From Kiloniellaceae bacterium (GTDB lineage: Bacteria; Pseudomonadota; Alphaproteobacteria; Kiloniellales; J153): a stretch of DNA of 64,000 nucleotides. The notes beneath the pieces were generated by a model that did not search any database, was not told where the DNA came from, and worked only from the letters and a program-made list of their open reading frames with translations. Positions 19,478 through 29,994 of this stretch are shown here, in pieces (position 1 is the stretch's first letter; each line of letters opens with the position of its first letter). Position numbers and translations under genes: made by a program. The stretch spans positions 1 to 64,000 of the forward strand of contig JAJFGL010000008.1 of the NCBI GenBank assembly GCA_021776135.1, written 5' to 3'.

Positions 19478-20652
19478 CCCCGCGCGAAGCCGGGCCGCTG
19501 GTTTTTCTTATTGCCGGGGAGCCCTCGGGCGATGTTCTGGGGGCGCGGCTCATGGCGGCGCTGAAGGAGCTTTATGGCGGCCGGGTTCGTTTCGCGGGCA
19601 TCGGCGGCGCGGCCATGGCGGCCCAAGGCTTGCGCTCGATGGTTCCGATCTCGGATTTAGCGGTCATGGGCCTGTTGGAGGTGGTTCCCCACCTGCCGCG
19701 CATCCTGGGGCATATACGCGCGGCCCTGGCCAGGGTCCGCGAAGCGCGCCCCGACGTTCTGGTCACCATCGACGCGCCGAATTTCTCCCTCGCCATAGCC
19801 AAGCGCCTGGCCGGCGAGGGTATTCCCTTGGTGCACTATGTGGCGCCCTCGGTTTGGGCCTGGAAGCCTGGGCGCGCCAAGCGCATGGCCCGGTATTTGG
19901 ATCGTTTGCTCACCCTGCTGCCGTTCGAGCCGCCGTATTTCGAACGCCACGGCTTGGTGGCCACCTTTGTCGGCCACCCGGCGATTGAGGCGGAAGCAGG
20001 AAATCCGGCCGGCTTCCGGCGCCGCCACCATATTCCGGACGCCGCCAAGATCGTCTGCATCCTGCCCGGCAGCCGCCGTGGCGAGGTCCGCAGGCTGTTG
20101 CCGGTTTTCCGTGCGGCGCTGGAGCGTTTGACGGCGCGTTTCCCGGATTTATGGCTGGCCGTCCCCACGGTGCCCACGGTCGCGGACGAGGTTGCCGAGG
20201 CGGTCAAGTCTTGGCCGTTTCCGGTCACGGTCCTGCGCGGCGCCGGGGAAAAATACGATGCCTTCGCGGCGGCGGAGGCGGCCTTGGCGGCCTCCGGCAC
20301 GGTCGCGGTTGAGTTGGCCGTGGCCGGGGTGCCGGCGGTTATCGCCTACCGCCTGGCGCCGCTTACCGCCTTCCTGGCGCGCTTTCTCCTCAAGATAAAG
20401 TACGTCAGCCTGCCCAATATCCTCTTGGATCGCGAAGTGCAGCCGGAGTTACTTCAGAGCGCTTGCACGGCCGATAATCTGGCCGCGGCCTTGGAACGCC
20501 TGTTGAGCGACCCGGCCGCCCGCGAAACACAGATAGCGGGGGCGCGCGAGGCCGTGGCCAGGCTGCGGTCCGGGGAGGAAAATCCCAGCGCGCGCGCGGC
20601 GCGTGAGGTCATGGCCATGATCGACGCTGGCGCCCCGGCGCGAAACCGATAA
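19474..20652 (+). CDS. lpxB: Lipid-A-disaccharide synthase
   Basis: A GT-B glycosyltransferase (family GT19) that joins UDP-diacylglucosamine and lipid X. The 392-residue protein starts with VFLIAGEPSGDVLGARLM, has HYVAPSVWAWKPGRA in the middle and the C-terminal nucleotide-binding part with AASGTVAVELAVAGVPAVIAYR. The ATG overlaps the lpxI stop by four bases. It ends the lipid A operon; no T-rich terminator hairpin is evident before gloA. Confidence 0.96.
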   Translation: MTPREAGPLVFLIAGEPSGDVLGARLMAALKELYGGRVRFAGIGGAAMAAQGLRSMVPISDLAVMGLLEVVPHLPRILGHIRAALARVREARPDVLVTIDAPNFSLAIAKRLAGEGIPLVHYVAPSVWAWKPGRAKRMARYLDRLLTLLPFEPPYFERHGLVATFVGHPAIEAEAGNPAGFRRRHHIPDAAKIVCILPGSRRGEVRRLLPVFRAALERLTARFPDLWLAVPTVPTVADEVAEAVKSWPFPVTVLRGAGEKYDAFAAAEAALAASGTVAVELAVAGVPAVIAYRLAPLTAFLARFLLKIKYVSLPNILLDREVQPELLQSACTADNLAAALERLLSDPAARETQIAGAREAVARLRSGEENPSARAAREVMAMIDAGAPARNR

Positions 20653-20679
20653 AATAGTCCCAAAGGAATAGGAGGATTC

Positions 20680-21084
20680 ATGACCGACACCAGCAAGTAC
20701 CGGCTCTTACACACCATGATCCGCGTGAAGGACATGGATAAATCGATCGATTTTTACACCCGGCTTCTGGGTATGTCGGTGATGCGCCGGCAGGACTATC
20801 CCTCGGGCGAGTTCACTCTGGCTTTCGTCGGTTATGGCGACGAGAAAGAGAACGCCGTTATCGAGTTGACCCACAACTGGGGCCAGGAAGAACCCTATGA
20901 CCTGGGCTCCGGCTTCGGGCATCTGGCGATTGGCGTGCCCGACATCTACGGAACCTGCGACGCCCTGGCAAAGGAAGGCGTCAAGATTCCGCGTCCGGCG
21001 GGGCCCATGAAACACGGCGGCAGCGTCATCGCCTTCGTCGAGGATCCCGACGGCTACAAGATCGAATTGATCGAGCGGAAGTAG
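20680..21084 (+). CDS. gloA: Lactoylglutathione lyase (glyoxalase I)
   Basis: Detoxifies methylglyoxal by isomerising its glutathione hemithioacetal. The 134-residue protein has the two vicinal-oxygen-chelate half-modules: LLHTMIRVKDMDKSIDFYTRLLGM (metal His) and GFGHLAIGVPD (second His), with ELTHNWG and the closing EDPDGYKIELIE carrying the metal glutamates. It follows lpxB by 27 bases with an AGGAGG site and is convergent with gltA. Confidence 0.94.
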   Translation: MTDTSKYRLLHTMIRVKDMDKSIDFYTRLLGMSVMRRQDYPSGEFTLAFVGYGDEKENAVIELTHNWGQEEPYDLGSGFGHLAIGVPDIYGTCDALAKEGVKIPRPAGPMKHGGSVIAFVEDPDGYKIELIERK

Positions 21085-21114
21085 GCGCTTGTCTTAATTC
21101 GTCCTAGGGCTCGT

Positions 21115-22446
21115 TCAGCCGCGCTTGGCCATGGGCACGAAGGGACGCTTGCTGGGGCCGGTGTAAAGCTGCCTCGGGCGGCTGATGCGGTGATTCGGAT
21201 CCTCGATCATTTCCTGCCATTGCGCGACCCAGCCGACGGTGCGGGCGAGGGCGAAGAGAACCGTGAACATGGAAGTCGGGAAGCCCATGGCTTTCAGGAT
21301 GATGCCCGAATAGAAATCGACATTCGGGAACAGCTTCTTCTCGACGAAGTAGGGGTCTTCGAGGGCGATGCGTTCCAGCTCCATGGCCAGATCGAGCAGC
21401 GGATCGTCGCGGACGCCCAAGTCCTCCAGCACCTCGTGGCAGGATTCGCGCAGGACCGCTGCCCTTGGATCGTAATTCTTGTAGACCCGGTGGCCGAATC
21501 CCATAAGGCGGAAGGGATCGTTGCGGTCCTTCGCCCGCTTCAGAAACTCGGGAATCTTGTCCTTGCTTCCGATCTCATGGAGCATCTGCAGAACCGCTTC
21601 GTTGGCGCCGCCGTGGGCCGGGCCCCATAGCGAGGCGATGCCGGCGGCGATACAGGCGAAAGGATTGGCGCCGCTGGAACCGGCGATGCGCACGGTCGAG
21701 GTCGAGGCGTTCTGTTCGTGGTCCGCGTGAAGAATGAAAATCCGGTCCATGGCCCGGGCGACCGCCGGGCGGACAATGAACTCCTCGCACGGCACCGCGA
21801 AGATCATGTAGAGGAAATTCTCGGCGTAGTTCAGGTCGTTCCTGGGGTACACGAAAGGCTGACCGATGGAATATTTGTACGCCATGGCAGCGATGGTCGG
21901 CATCTTGGCGATGAGCCGGTGCGAAGCGATCATGCGTTGACGCGGGTCGCTGATGTCGGTCGAGTCGTGATAGAAGGCGGAAAGCGCGCCGACAACGCCG
22001 ACCATGATCGCCATGGGGTGGGAATCCCGGCGGAAACCCCGGTAGAGGTTCAGCATCTGCTCGTGCAGCATGGTATGGTAGGTGATCGTGCTCTCGAACG
22101 CGCTGCGTTGCTTCTTGGTCGGTAGCTCTCCTTGAAGCAGCAGATAGCAGACTTCCATGAAGCTGCTCTTGGCGGCTAAGTCCTCGATCGAGTAACCGCG
22201 GTGCATGAGGATACCCTCGTCCCCATCGATATAGGTGATGGCCGATTCGCAACTGCCGGTAGAGGTGAATCCGGGGTCGTAGGTGAAGTGTCCGGTCTCG
22301 GCATAGAGGCGCCGTACGTCTATGACCATGGGGCCTTCACTGCCCTTAAGCACCGGTAACTCGCAGGTTTTCCCGGTGAAATTGTCGGTCAAGGTTACGG
22401 TATGCGCGTTCTTGGATGGCTTCGAATCAGATAATTTATCGGCCAT
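21115..22446 (-). CDS. gltA: Citrate synthase
   Basis: Type II (Gram-negative, hexameric) citrate synthase, 443 residues, the entry step of the TCA cycle. Catalytic residues are visible in [11 protein letters not shown] (His), [11 protein letters not shown] (His) and NVDFYSG (Asp). The N-terminal beta-rich segment ([20 protein letters not shown]) typical of the NADH-regulated form is present. ATG at 22446. The order gltA-gltX is common in Rhodospirillales. Confidence 0.97.
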   Translation of the reverse strand: MADKLSDSKPSKNAHTVTLTDNFTGKTCELPVLKGSEGPMVIDVRRLYAETGHFTYDPGFTSTGSCESAITYIDGDEGILMHRGYSIEDLAAKSSFMEVCYLLLQGELPTKKQRSAFESTITYHTMLHEQMLNLYRGFRRDSHPMAIMVGVVGALSAFYHDSTDISDPRQRMIASHRLIAKMPTIAAMAYKYSIGQPFVYPRNDLNYAENFLYMIFAVPCEEFIVRPAVARAMDRIFILHADHEQNASTSTVRIAGSSGANPFACIAAGIASLWGPAHGGANEAVLQMLHEIGSKDKIPEFLKRAKDRNDPFRLMGFGHRVYKNYDPRAAVLRESCHEVLEDLGVRDDPLLDLAMELERIALEDPYFVEKKLFPNVDFYSGIILKAMGFPTSMFTVLFALARTVGWVAQWQEMIEDPNHRISRPRQLYTGPSKRPFVPMAKRG

Positions 22447-22544
22447 GTTTCCCTATTCCCCATCCGGTTTTCGTTGTTCCCGCGTGCACTGCAGCATAGG
22501 GGAATAACACGCTTTAGGCAAACAATCGCCGCACGCCGGGAATG

Positions 22545-23942
22545 CTAAGAAATACGGTCGGAAATACGTGCCAGGGCTTCTTCCCGGCCGAGCGCCAGCA
22601 TGACTTCGAAGATTCCGGGGGATGTGTGCGAGCCGGTCAAGGCTGCGCGCAAGGGTTGTGCGATGGCGCCGAATTTGAGGCCTTCGCCGTTGGCGTAACA
22701 CCGCGCCGACGCCTCGATTTCGGCTTCGTTCCAGGCCGGGAGTTCGCGCAGGCGTGCCAGTAAACCGGCGAGGTGCGCGCAGGCGTCCTCGGTCAAGATC
22801 GCCTGCGCCTTAGGGGTGAGAGCCAGGGGCCGGCTGGCGATGTAGAACTCCGCCTGGGAGGCCAGGTCCTTGAGGGTCTTGGCGCGCGGTTTCAACCCCG
22901 CCATGGCGCGGACCAGGCGTTCGCGTTCCAGGACGGTGACCGCCGCGCCGTTTGGAAGCAGCGGCTGTATCAGCTCAACCAACTTAGAATCTTCGGCGCC
23001 GCGTATGTAGTGGCCGTTCAGGTTCTCCATCTTGGCGAAATCCAAACGGGCGGGGGAACGCCCGACGGCATCCAGGCCGAACCACGCGGCGGCCTGGGAA
23101 TCCGAAATAATTTCCTCGTCGCCGTGGCTCCAGCCCAGGCGCAGGAGGTAGTTGCGTAGCGCCTCCGGCAGATACCCCATGTCGCGGTAGGCGTCGATAC
23201 CCAGGGCGCCGTGGCGCTTCGACAGCTTGGCGCCATCGGGCCCGTGAATGAGCGGGATGTGCGCGAAGCTGGGCAAATCCCACCCCATGGCCAGGAATAG
23301 CTGGGCTTGGCGAAACCCGTTGGTGTGGTGATCGTCGCCGCGGATAACGTGCGTCACCCCCATGTCGTGGTCATCGACCACGACCGAGAGCATATAGGTG
23401 GGGGTGCCGTCGGCGCGCAGCAGAACCATGTCGTCGAGTTGCCGGTTGGCGACCGTGACCCGGCCTTGAACCAGATCCTCGATAACCGTTTCACCCTCCT
23501 GCGGCATCTTGAGGCGAATCACGGGTGCGGCGCCGGGCGGCGCCTCGGCCGGGTCGCGGTCCCGCCAGCGTCCGTCGTAGAGCTTTGATTCTCCTTCGGC
23601 GCGCGCCCGTTGCCGCATCTCGGCCAATTCTTCCGGCGAGCAATAGCAAGGATACGCCTTGCCGGCCGCTAGAAGCTCTTGCGCGACCTCGGCGTGGCGT
23701 TGCCGTCTCTCGAACTGATAAACGATCTCGCCGTCGTGTTTCAGGCCCAGCCAGTCGAGGCCGTCCAATATGGCGGCGATGGCGTCGGGGGTGGAGCGCT
23801 TGCGGTCGGTGTCCTCGATCCGCAGGCGAAAGGTTCCACCGTGATGGCGGGCAAAAAGGAAATTGAACAGCGCCGTGCGCGCGCCGCCGATATGCAGATA
23901 CCCGGTGGGCGAGGGCGCGAAGCGGGTGACGACATCTGCCAC
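22545..23942 (-). CDS. gltX: Glutamyl-tRNA synthetase
   Basis: Class I GluRS, 465 residues. The HIGH motif is in [21 protein letters not shown] and the KMSKS motif in GAKLSKRHG. The C-terminal anticodon-binding domain is alpha-helical, of the bacterial type. It lies 3 bases downstream of glnS on the same strand. Because a GlnRS is encoded next door, this GluRS may be the discriminating form that does not charge tRNA-Gln; the sequence alone does not settle this. Confidence 0.96.
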   Translation of the reverse strand: MADVVTRFAPSPTGYLHIGGARTALFNFLFARHHGGTFRLRIEDTDRKRSTPDAIAAILDGLDWLGLKHDGEIVYQFERRQRHAEVAQELLAAGKAYPCYCSPEELAEMRQRARAEGESKLYDGRWRDRDPAEAPPGAAPVIRLKMPQEGETVIEDLVQGRVTVANRQLDDMVLLRADGTPTYMLSVVVDDHDMGVTHVIRGDDHHTNGFRQAQLFLAMGWDLPSFAHIPLIHGPDGAKLSKRHGALGIDAYRDMGYLPEALRNYLLRLGWSHGDEEIISDSQAAAWFGLDAVGRSPARLDFAKMENLNGHYIRGAEDSKLVELIQPLLPNGAAVTVLERERLVRAMAGLKPRAKTLKDLASQAEFYIASRPLALTPKAQAILTEDACAHLAGLLARLRELPAWNEAEIEASARCYANGEGLKFGAIAQPLRAALTGSHTSPGIFEVMLALGREEALARISDRIS

Positions 23943-23945
23943 GCT

Positions 23946-25631
23946 CTACTTCCCGCCCTTGGTTTTGGCCCAGGAATCGCGCAAGGCGATAGTGCGGTTG
24001 AAAACCGCGTGCCCCGGTTTGCTATCGGGATCGAGGCAGAAGTAACCTTCGCGTTCGAACTGGATCGCTTCGCCGGCAGGCGCTTCGCCCAAGGCCGGTT
24101 CCAGGCGGCAGTCCTGAAGCACGCCGAGGGCTTGCGGGTTGATACCGTCTAGAAAATCGCCCTCCGCGCCGGGGTCGGGCCGGGCGAAGAGGTGATCGTA
24201 TATGCGCACCTCGGCGGTCAAGGCGTGAGCGGCGGAGACCCAATGGATGGTGCCCTTGACCTTGCGTCCGTCGGCTGCGTTGCCGCCACGGGTTAGCGGA
24301 TCGTAAGTGCAGCGCAGCTCGATAACCTCGCCGGCTTCGTTCTTTACCGCCTCCCGGCAGGTCACGAAATAGGCGTAACGCAGGCGCACCTCGCGGCCCG
24401 GCGACATGCGGAAGAACTTTTTCGGCGGTTCCTCCATGAAGTCGGCCCGGTCGATGTAGAGCTCGCGGCTAAAGGGTATTTGGCGCGTTCCGGCGTCCGG
24501 ATTGGCCGGGTTGTTGAGGGCTTCGAGCTCTTCGCTTTGGCCTTCGAGGTAGTTCTCGATCGTGATCTTGAGTGGCCGCAGAACCGCCAGGCGCCGGGCG
24601 GCGGTGCGGTTCAGATGCTCGCGGATGCAGTGTTCCAGCGCCGCGACTTCAACCGTATTGTCGCTCTTGGTCAGGCCGATGCGGCGGGTGAAGTCGCGGA
24701 TCGCGGCCGGCGGCACGCCGCGCCGGCGCAGGCCCGCCAGGGTCGGCATGCGCGGATCGTCCCAGCCCGCCACATGACCCTCTTTGACCAGAAGCGTCAG
24801 CCGCCGCTTGGACAGCACCGTGTGGGTCAGGTTCAGGCGCGAAAACTCGTACTGACGGGGGCGGCTTGGGGTGGGCAGGTTATCGATCAGCCAGTCGTAA
24901 AGCGGGCGATGGTCCGCGAACTCCAGGGTGCAGAGGGAGTGGGTGACGCCCTCGATCGCATCCGATTGGCCGTGGGCGTAGTCGTAGGTCGGATAGATGC
25001 ACCAGGAATCGCCGGTGCGCGGATGGGCGGCGCGCAGAATACGGTACAGAACCGGATCGCGCAGATTGATGTTGCCCGAGGCCATGTCGATCTTGGCGCG
25101 CAGGGTCCGGGCGCCGTCGGGAAATTCCCCGGCGCGCATACGGGCGAAGAGATCGAGGTTCTCATCGGCCGGGCGGTCTCGGAAGGGGCTGTTCTTGCCC
25201 GGCTCGGTTAAGGTGCCGCGAAACTTGCGCGTGTCCTCGGCCGAGAGGTCGTCCACATAGGCATGGCCGTTACGGATAAGATGACAGGCCCAGCCATAGA
25301 GGGTTTCGAAGTTGTCCGAGGCGAAATAAATGTGCCGGCCCCAGTCGAAACCGAGCCAGCGGACGTCCTCTTGAATACTGTCGATGTATTCATGTTCTTC
25401 CTTGGCCGGGTTGGTGTCGTCGAAGCGCAAATGGCAGCGGCCCGCGAACTCGGCCGCGACGCCGAAGTTGAGGCATATCGACTTGGCGTGGCCGATGTGC
25501 AGATAGCCGTTCGGTTCGGGCGGGAAACGGGTCACGACGCTATCGCAGCGTCCCTCCGCCAGGTCGGCGCGAACGATGTCCCGGATGAAATCGCGGGTCT
25601 CTTCTGGATCCTTGGTTTCGGCTTCTGCCAT
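23946..25631 (-). CDS. glnS: Glutaminyl-tRNA synthetase
   Basis: Class I GlnRS, 561 residues, charging tRNA-Gln directly. The N-terminus [26 protein letters not shown] carries HIGH, and VLSKRRL is the KMSKS loop. [16 protein letters not shown] and the two-barrel C-terminal anticodon domain ([21 protein letters not shown]) are of the E. coli type and distinguish it from GluRS. Start at ATG 25631; further upstream in-frame codons show no resemblance. Many alphaproteobacteria lack GlnRS and use GatCAB, so its place beside gltX is notable. Confidence 0.95.
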   Translation of the reverse strand: MAEAETKDPEETRDFIRDIVRADLAEGRCDSVVTRFPPEPNGYLHIGHAKSICLNFGVAAEFAGRCHLRFDDTNPAKEEHEYIDSIQEDVRWLGFDWGRHIYFASDNFETLYGWACHLIRNGHAYVDDLSAEDTRKFRGTLTEPGKNSPFRDRPADENLDLFARMRAGEFPDGARTLRAKIDMASGNINLRDPVLYRILRAAHPRTGDSWCIYPTYDYAHGQSDAIEGVTHSLCTLEFADHRPLYDWLIDNLPTPSRPRQYEFSRLNLTHTVLSKRRLTLLVKEGHVAGWDDPRMPTLAGLRRRGVPPAAIRDFTRRIGLTKSDNTVEVAALEHCIREHLNRTAARRLAVLRPLKITIENYLEGQSEELEALNNPANPDAGTRQIPFSRELYIDRADFMEEPPKKFFRMSPGREVRLRYAYFVTCREAVKNEAGEVIELRCTYDPLTRGGNAADGRKVKGTIHWVSAAHALTAEVRIYDHLFARPDPGAEGDFLDGINPQALGVLQDCRLEPALGEAPAGEAIQFEREGYFCLDPDSKPGHAVFNRTIALRDSWAKTKGGK

Positions 25632-25725
25632 GTCCTGCCGTTCTTCAACTGCGCCTTGGGATCGGCGCGCTCTTAGCATATCCCCGGCGGCGCGGCCATG
25701 GCCGTGAGAGACTGCCTACGTTAGT

Positions 25726-27909
25726 ATGCTGATTCGGGGGTGGAACTTGAGTCTCACGCATCTTTCGGCACGGCCGCTGGGTCCGGGACGGCAAGCGTAT
25801 GCCGGGCCGCTTTGGCGCTGGCTGGGCGCGGTATTGGTGGCGGAACGGGACCGTTGGGCCCTGTGGCTGCCGGTCGCCTTCGCCATGGGTATCGGCGTCT
25901 ATTTTTCCTTGGCCCTTGAGCCGCCCTTGTGGTGGGGCCTTGCCGGTGTCTTGGCGGCGCTGGGTTTTGTTCTAATCGTGCGCCGCGCGCCGTTTGGGGT
26001 GGCCTTGAGTTTGCTGGCCCTCGCGTTTGCCGCCGGGTTCCTGGCCGCCCAGGCACGAAGCGCTTGGGTCGAGGCGCCGGTCCTGGCCAAGCGCATCGGG
26101 CCGGTCTGGGTGGCGGGCGAGATCGAGGCTCTGGAACCGCGCGCCAAGGGCGCCCGGATCACCTTGCGCCAGCCCCGGATGGACCGGCTCGCGGCCGGTA
26201 AAACCCCCGCGCGGGTGCGGATCGTGGTCCTGGCGGCGGGGCCGGAGCTGCAACCCGGCGATTGGATTCGTCTGCGCGCCGTCCTGCGGCCGCCGCCGGG
26301 ACCGTCCGCCCCCGGCGCCTTCGACTTTGCCCGCCGAGCCTATTTTCAACGCCTGGGCGCGGTCGGTTTCGCTTACGGCGGCGCCAGCTTGGCCGAACGG
26401 CCGGATGACGCGGAACGCGCCGCAGTCCTGGCGCCCCTCGCGGCTTGGTCCACGGCCTGGGCCGGGCTGCGCGCCAAACTCGCGCGGCGCATAATGGCGG
26501 CCTCGCCGGGACGTGCCGGCGCCGTCGCGGCGGCGCTGATGACCGGGGAGCGGGGCGCCATTCCGGAAGCGGATATGGAGGCCATGCGCGAATCGGGCTT
26601 GGCCCACCTGCTGGCCATCTCCGGTCTTCACGTCGGCCTGGTCGCCGGCCTTTTGTTCCTGGGTTTGCGCGCGCTTCTGGCCGCCATACCGCCCTTGGCC
26701 CTGGATTATCCGATCAAGAAATGGGCGGCGGCGGGGGCCTTGTGCGGCGCCTTCGCCTATCTGATGTTGACTGGCTCCACGATCCCGACCCAGCGGGCCT
26801 TCTTGATGGTCGCCCTGGTCTTTACCGCCGTGATCGTGGACCGCAGCGCCTTGTCCATGCGCCTTGTCGCTTGGGCCGCCTTCGCGGTCCTGGCGCTGGC
26901 GCCGGAAAGCCTTCTCAGCGCCAGTTTCCAGATGTCCTTCGCCGCCGTCATCGCCCTCATCGCGGCCTATGAGTTCAGCCGCGCGCGTTTCGGCGTCCGC
27001 TTCGCGGGCCAGGGACTCCTGGGCCGGGCAGGGGTCTATGTTGGCGGCGTGGCGACGACTTCCCTAATCGCCAGTTTGGCGACGGCGCCCTTCGCCTTGT
27101 TTCACTTCAACCGTATTGCCTGGTTCGGACTGGCCGCGAACCTGGTGGCGGTGCCCTTGACCGCCCTCTGGATCATGCCCTGGGCCCTGATAGCCTTCGC
27201 GCTCATGCCCTTCGGCGCCGAGAGTCTGGCGCTGGCGCCCATGGCTTGGGGCATCGAGGGCATGTTAAGCGTCGCCCACGCGGTCGCTGGCTGGCCGGGG
27301 GCGACCAGCGCCATGGCGGCCATGCCGACCGCCGGCCTGGTTGCCGTGGCCTTGGGAGGCGTGTGGTTGTGTCTTTGGCGCCGGCCATGGCGTCTCGCCG
27401 GTTTGGGGGCAATTCTTCTGGGACTGCTCAGCGCCGCCGCGGCCGAACCGCCCGATGTCCTGGTGACCGGCGACGGCGGCTTGTTCGGCGTGCGCGCGGC
27501 GGATGGCAGCTTGCTGCTGTCCAGCCGCTCGCGCCAGCGCTTTAGCGGCGAAACCTGGCGCCGCCGTTTGGGCGAGGAGGCGGCGGCGGACTGGGCCCCG
27601 GCGGAAAAGGCTTTGGAAAGCGGCCTCAGGTGCGATTCGCTCGGCTGCATTTTCCGCGCCCGCGGCCAGGTGGTCGCCCTGGTCCGCGACAGCCGGGCCT
27701 TGCGCGACGATTGCGCGGTCGCGACCTTGGTGATTAGCCGCGTGCCGGTCCGGCGCGGTATCTGCGCAAGCGTGCCTTACGTCATCGACCGCTTCGACCT
27801 CTGGCGCGGCGGGGCCCATGCCTTCTGGCTCGGGGAGAACGGCATACGGGTGGAAAGCGCCGCCACCTATCGGGGGCTTAGGCCCTGGGCGCCGAGGCGC
27901 CCGAACTAA
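25726..27909 (+). CDS. comEC: ComEC/Rec2-family membrane channel protein
   Basis: Inner-membrane protein related to the DNA-uptake channel, 727 residues. An N-terminal OB-like region (WVAGEIEALEPRAKGARITL) is followed by the polytopic competence domain (residues ~230-560; GLAHLLAISGLHVGLVAGLLF is the family signature). The C-terminal part (from ~565) corresponds to the metallo-beta-lactamase domain but shows no HxHxDH motif, so nuclease activity is doubtful. Divergent from glnS and convergent with lexA. Confidence 0.9.
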   Translation: MLIRGWNLSLTHLSARPLGPGRQAYAGPLWRWLGAVLVAERDRWALWLPVAFAMGIGVYFSLALEPPLWWGLAGVLAALGFVLIVRRAPFGVALSLLALAFAAGFLAAQARSAWVEAPVLAKRIGPVWVAGEIEALEPRAKGARITLRQPRMDRLAAGKTPARVRIVVLAAGPELQPGDWIRLRAVLRPPPGPSAPGAFDFARRAYFQRLGAVGFAYGGASLAERPDDAERAAVLAPLAAWSTAWAGLRAKLARRIMAASPGRAGAVAAALMTGERGAIPEADMEAMRESGLAHLLAISGLHVGLVAGLLFLGLRALLAAIPPLALDYPIKKWAAAGALCGAFAYLMLTGSTIPTQRAFLMVALVFTAVIVDRSALSMRLVAWAAFAVLALAPESLLSASFQMSFAAVIALIAAYEFSRARFGVRFAGQGLLGRAGVYVGGVATTSLIASLATAPFALFHFNRIAWFGLAANLVAVPLTALWIMPWALIAFALMPFGAESLALAPMAWGIEGMLSVAHAVAGWPGATSAMAAMPTAGLVAVALGGVWLCLWRRPWRLAGLGAILLGLLSAAAAEPPDVLVTGDGGLFGVRAADGSLLLSSRSRQRFSGETWRRRLGEEAAADWAPAEKALESGLRCDSLGCIFRARGQVVALVRDSRALRDDCAVATLVISRVPVRRGICASVPYVIDRFDLWRGGAHAFWLGENGIRVESAATYRGLRPWAPRRPN

Positions 27910-27933
27910 AACACGCCGAGGCGCCCGAACTAA
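27891..27933 (+). repeat. Short tandem duplication across the comEC stop codon
   Basis: A 19-base unit ending in the comEC stop (27891-27909) is repeated exactly at 27915-27933, with five bases between. The second copy carries the lexA stop codon on the other strand (27930-27932). This looks like a recent local slippage or duplication event and leaves both reading frames intact. Confidence 0.8.
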
Positions 27934-28625
27934 TACCGCCGCAGCAGGCCCACGAGCTGGCCTTGGATTTTGACCCGTTCCGGCGGGAAAATCCGGGTCT
28001 CGAAGTTCTTGTTGGCGGGTTCGAGGGCGATCGCGCCGCCTTTGCGGCGGAGGCGCTTCAAGGTTACCTCCTGGCCGTCGACCAGGGCGACCACGATGGC
28101 CCCGTTTTCGGCCGTGTCGGCGCGCGAGATGATCACCGTATCGCCATCCAGGATACCGGCCTCGATCATGGAATCCCCGTCAACCTCCAGGGCATAGTGC
28201 TCACCCTTGCCGAGAATGGTGGCCGGCACATCGATAAATTCGTCTTCGTCGCGCAGGGCCTCGACCGGCGTGCCGGCGGCGATGCGGCCGTAAAGCGGCA
28301 GTTGCACGGAATCGCTTGTCTCGGCGACGCTGGCGCCCGGTAGCGCGTTGCCGAAGCCGCCTTGGATGACCTTGGGCGCGAAACCGACGCTATCGGCGGC
28401 GCGGACGGCGCTTTCCGGCATTTTCAGGATTTCGAGGGCCCGCGCGCGGTGCGGCAGGCGGCGGATGAATTCCCGTTCCTCAAGGCCGGTAATCAGGCGG
28501 TGGATGCCCGACTTGGACTTGAGCTTCAAGGCATCCTTCATTTCGTCGAATGATGGCGACACCCCCGACTCGCTGAGGCGGAGATGGATGAAAAGCAAAA
28601 GTTCGTGTTGTTTGCGCGTCAGCAT
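27930..28625 (-). CDS. lexA: SOS repressor LexA
   Basis: The repressor of the DNA-damage response, 231 residues. The winged helix ([34 protein letters not shown]) is at the N-terminus. The self-cleavage site is the Ala-Gly of [11 protein letters not shown]. The catalytic Ser is in [11 protein letters not shown] and the Lys in GQEVTLKRL. An SOS box lies about 100 bases upstream, supporting autoregulation. It is downstream of moeA on the same strand but separated by this promoter region. Confidence 0.97.
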   Translation of the reverse strand: MLTRKQHELLLFIHLRLSESGVSPSFDEMKDALKLKSKSGIHRLITGLEEREFIRRLPHRARALEILKMPESAVRAADSVGFAPKVIQGGFGNALPGASVAETSDSVQLPLYGRIAAGTPVEALRDEDEFIDVPATILGKGEHYALEVDGDSMIEAGILDGDTVIISRADTAENGAIVVALVDGQEVTLKRLRRKGGAIALEPANKNFETRIFPPERVKIQGQLVGLLRRY

Positions 28626-28726
28626 GGACTGTCTAAGCGCTCCCTCGCCGTATGTAGTTTGGAGGTCTAGCAGACGTACACCCGGAGACCCACCACATCT
28701 AGAACAAAACCAAAACGTCGCGATAT

Positions 28727-28741
28727 GTTCTAGTTTAGTTC
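28727..28741 (-). promoter_or_regulatory. LexA binding site (SOS box) upstream of lexA
   Basis: The sequence GTTCTAGTTTAGTTC matches the alphaproteobacterial SOS box GTTC-N7-GTTC exactly. It lies ~102 bases from the lexA start. A second, imperfect copy in the opposite orientation is at 28702-28716 (GAAC-N7-AAAC). Both are in the AT-rich gap between moeA and lexA, so LexA probably controls its own gene. Confidence 0.8.
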
Positions 28742-28779
28742 TTTTCCGCCGTCAAGGGGTCATCTGTGTGCCGAGGCCG

Positions 28780-29994
28780 CTATATGGTCAGTATGCCGCC
28801 TTGGAAGGGGACGATGGTGACTTTGTCCCCGGCCCGGGCGGCTTGGGCCAGGGGCGGGCGCACGATCAGGCAGTCGGCCCGCGCCAGGGTGGCGAGCATG
28901 GAGCTATCCTGGCGCTCGAAGGGCGTGGCGATCCGCCGGCCGTCGCTGTCCTTGCCGAGCCGGGCGCGCAGGTAATCCTGGCGCTTGTCGTTGGCCGGCA
29001 GGCCGGCGCCCAGAAGGGCCGTTTCAATCTCGGCGGGGGCCTGGCCGAGCCCCAGCATGACCGCCATGGCCGGGCGCAGGAACAGGGCGGCGCAAACCAG
29101 GGAGGAAACCGGGTTCCCCGGCAGGCCGAGGATAGGCGTCGCCCCGACATGGCCGAACAGTAGCGGTTTTCCCGGCCGCATGGCGATCTTCCAGAAATCC
29201 ACCGCCAAGCCCTTATCGCCCAGGGCGGCGCGCACCATGTCGCGCTCGCCGACCGAGACGCCGCCGCTGGTGACAAGCAGGTCGGCGCCCTTGGCGTCCT
29301 CGGCCAGGCTGCCCAGGGCGGCCCGGTCGTCCGGGGCGATGCCCAGATGGATGGGGATGCCGCCGCAAGCGGTCACGAAGGCGGCCAGAGAGAAGCCGTT
29401 GGAGCTGACGATCTGCGACGGTCCGATCGGTTCGCCGGGCAGGACCACCTCGTCCCCGGTCGCCAGGATGGCGATGCGCGGGCGCCGGTGGACCTTGAGC
29501 CAGGGCACGTTCATGGCCGCCGCTAGGCCGACATCGCGTGAGGACAGGCGGTGTCCGGCCGCGATGCCGATATCGCCGGCCCGGAAATCCAGCCCCGCCG
29601 GCCGCACGTAGCGGCCTTGGGTCACCGTCTCCAAGACCTTGACCCCGCTGTCTTCGGTTTCCGTGTTTTCCTGGATCACGATGGCGTCGGCTCCGGCGGG
29701 CAGGGGGGCGCCGGTGAAGATACGGGCGGCCTCGCCCGGCCCCAGCATGTCCCCGGCGCTGCCCCCGGCGGGGATATAACCCGCGACGCTCAGGGTAACC
29801 GGGACTTGGGCCACGTCCTGGGCCCGCACGGCGTAACCGTCCATGGCCGAGACATCGGCGGGCGGCTGAGTCACGCGGGCGGCCACGTCTTCGGCCAGCA
29901 CCCGGCCCAAGGCTTCGTTCAGGCTCACGGTCTCGCCCGGCAGGGGCGCGAAGGCGCCGGTAATACGCGCCAAAGCTTCTTCGACCGAAATCAT
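28780..29994 (-). CDS. moeA: Molybdopterin molybdotransferase
   Basis: MoeA inserts molybdate into adenylylated molybdopterin. The 404-residue protein has ISVEEALARITGAFAPL at the start, VSAMDGYAVRA (molybdopterin-binding region), a MoCF domain with LATGDEVV and TSGGVSVGERD, and a C-terminal domain IV. The start at ATG 29994 shares one base with the moaC stop; longer in-frame sequence upstream is moaC read in another frame. Confidence 0.95.
   Translation of the reverse strand: MISVEEALARITGAFAPLPGETVSLNEALGRVLAEDVAARVTQPPADVSAMDGYAVRAQDVAQVPVTLSVAGYIPAGGSAGDMLGPGEAARIFTGAPLPAGADAIVIQENTETEDSGVKVLETVTQGRYVRPAGLDFRAGDIGIAAGHRLSSRDVGLAAAMNVPWLKVHRRPRIAILATGDEVVLPGEPIGPSQIVSSNGFSLAAFVTACGGIPIHLGIAPDDRAALGSLAEDAKGADLLVTSGGVSVGERDMVRAALGDKGLAVDFWKIAMRPGKPLLFGHVGATPILGLPGNPVSSLVCAALFLRPAMAVMLGLGQAPAEIETALLGAGLPANDKRQDYLRARLGKDSDGRRIATPFERQDSSMLATLARADCLIVRPPLAQAARAGDKVTIVPFQGGILTI

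Noticed and set aside
21190..21630. Long antisense frame across gltA, and many similar frames elsewhere
   Set aside because: They are mirror frames of GC-rich genes with no family resemblance or ribosome sites.
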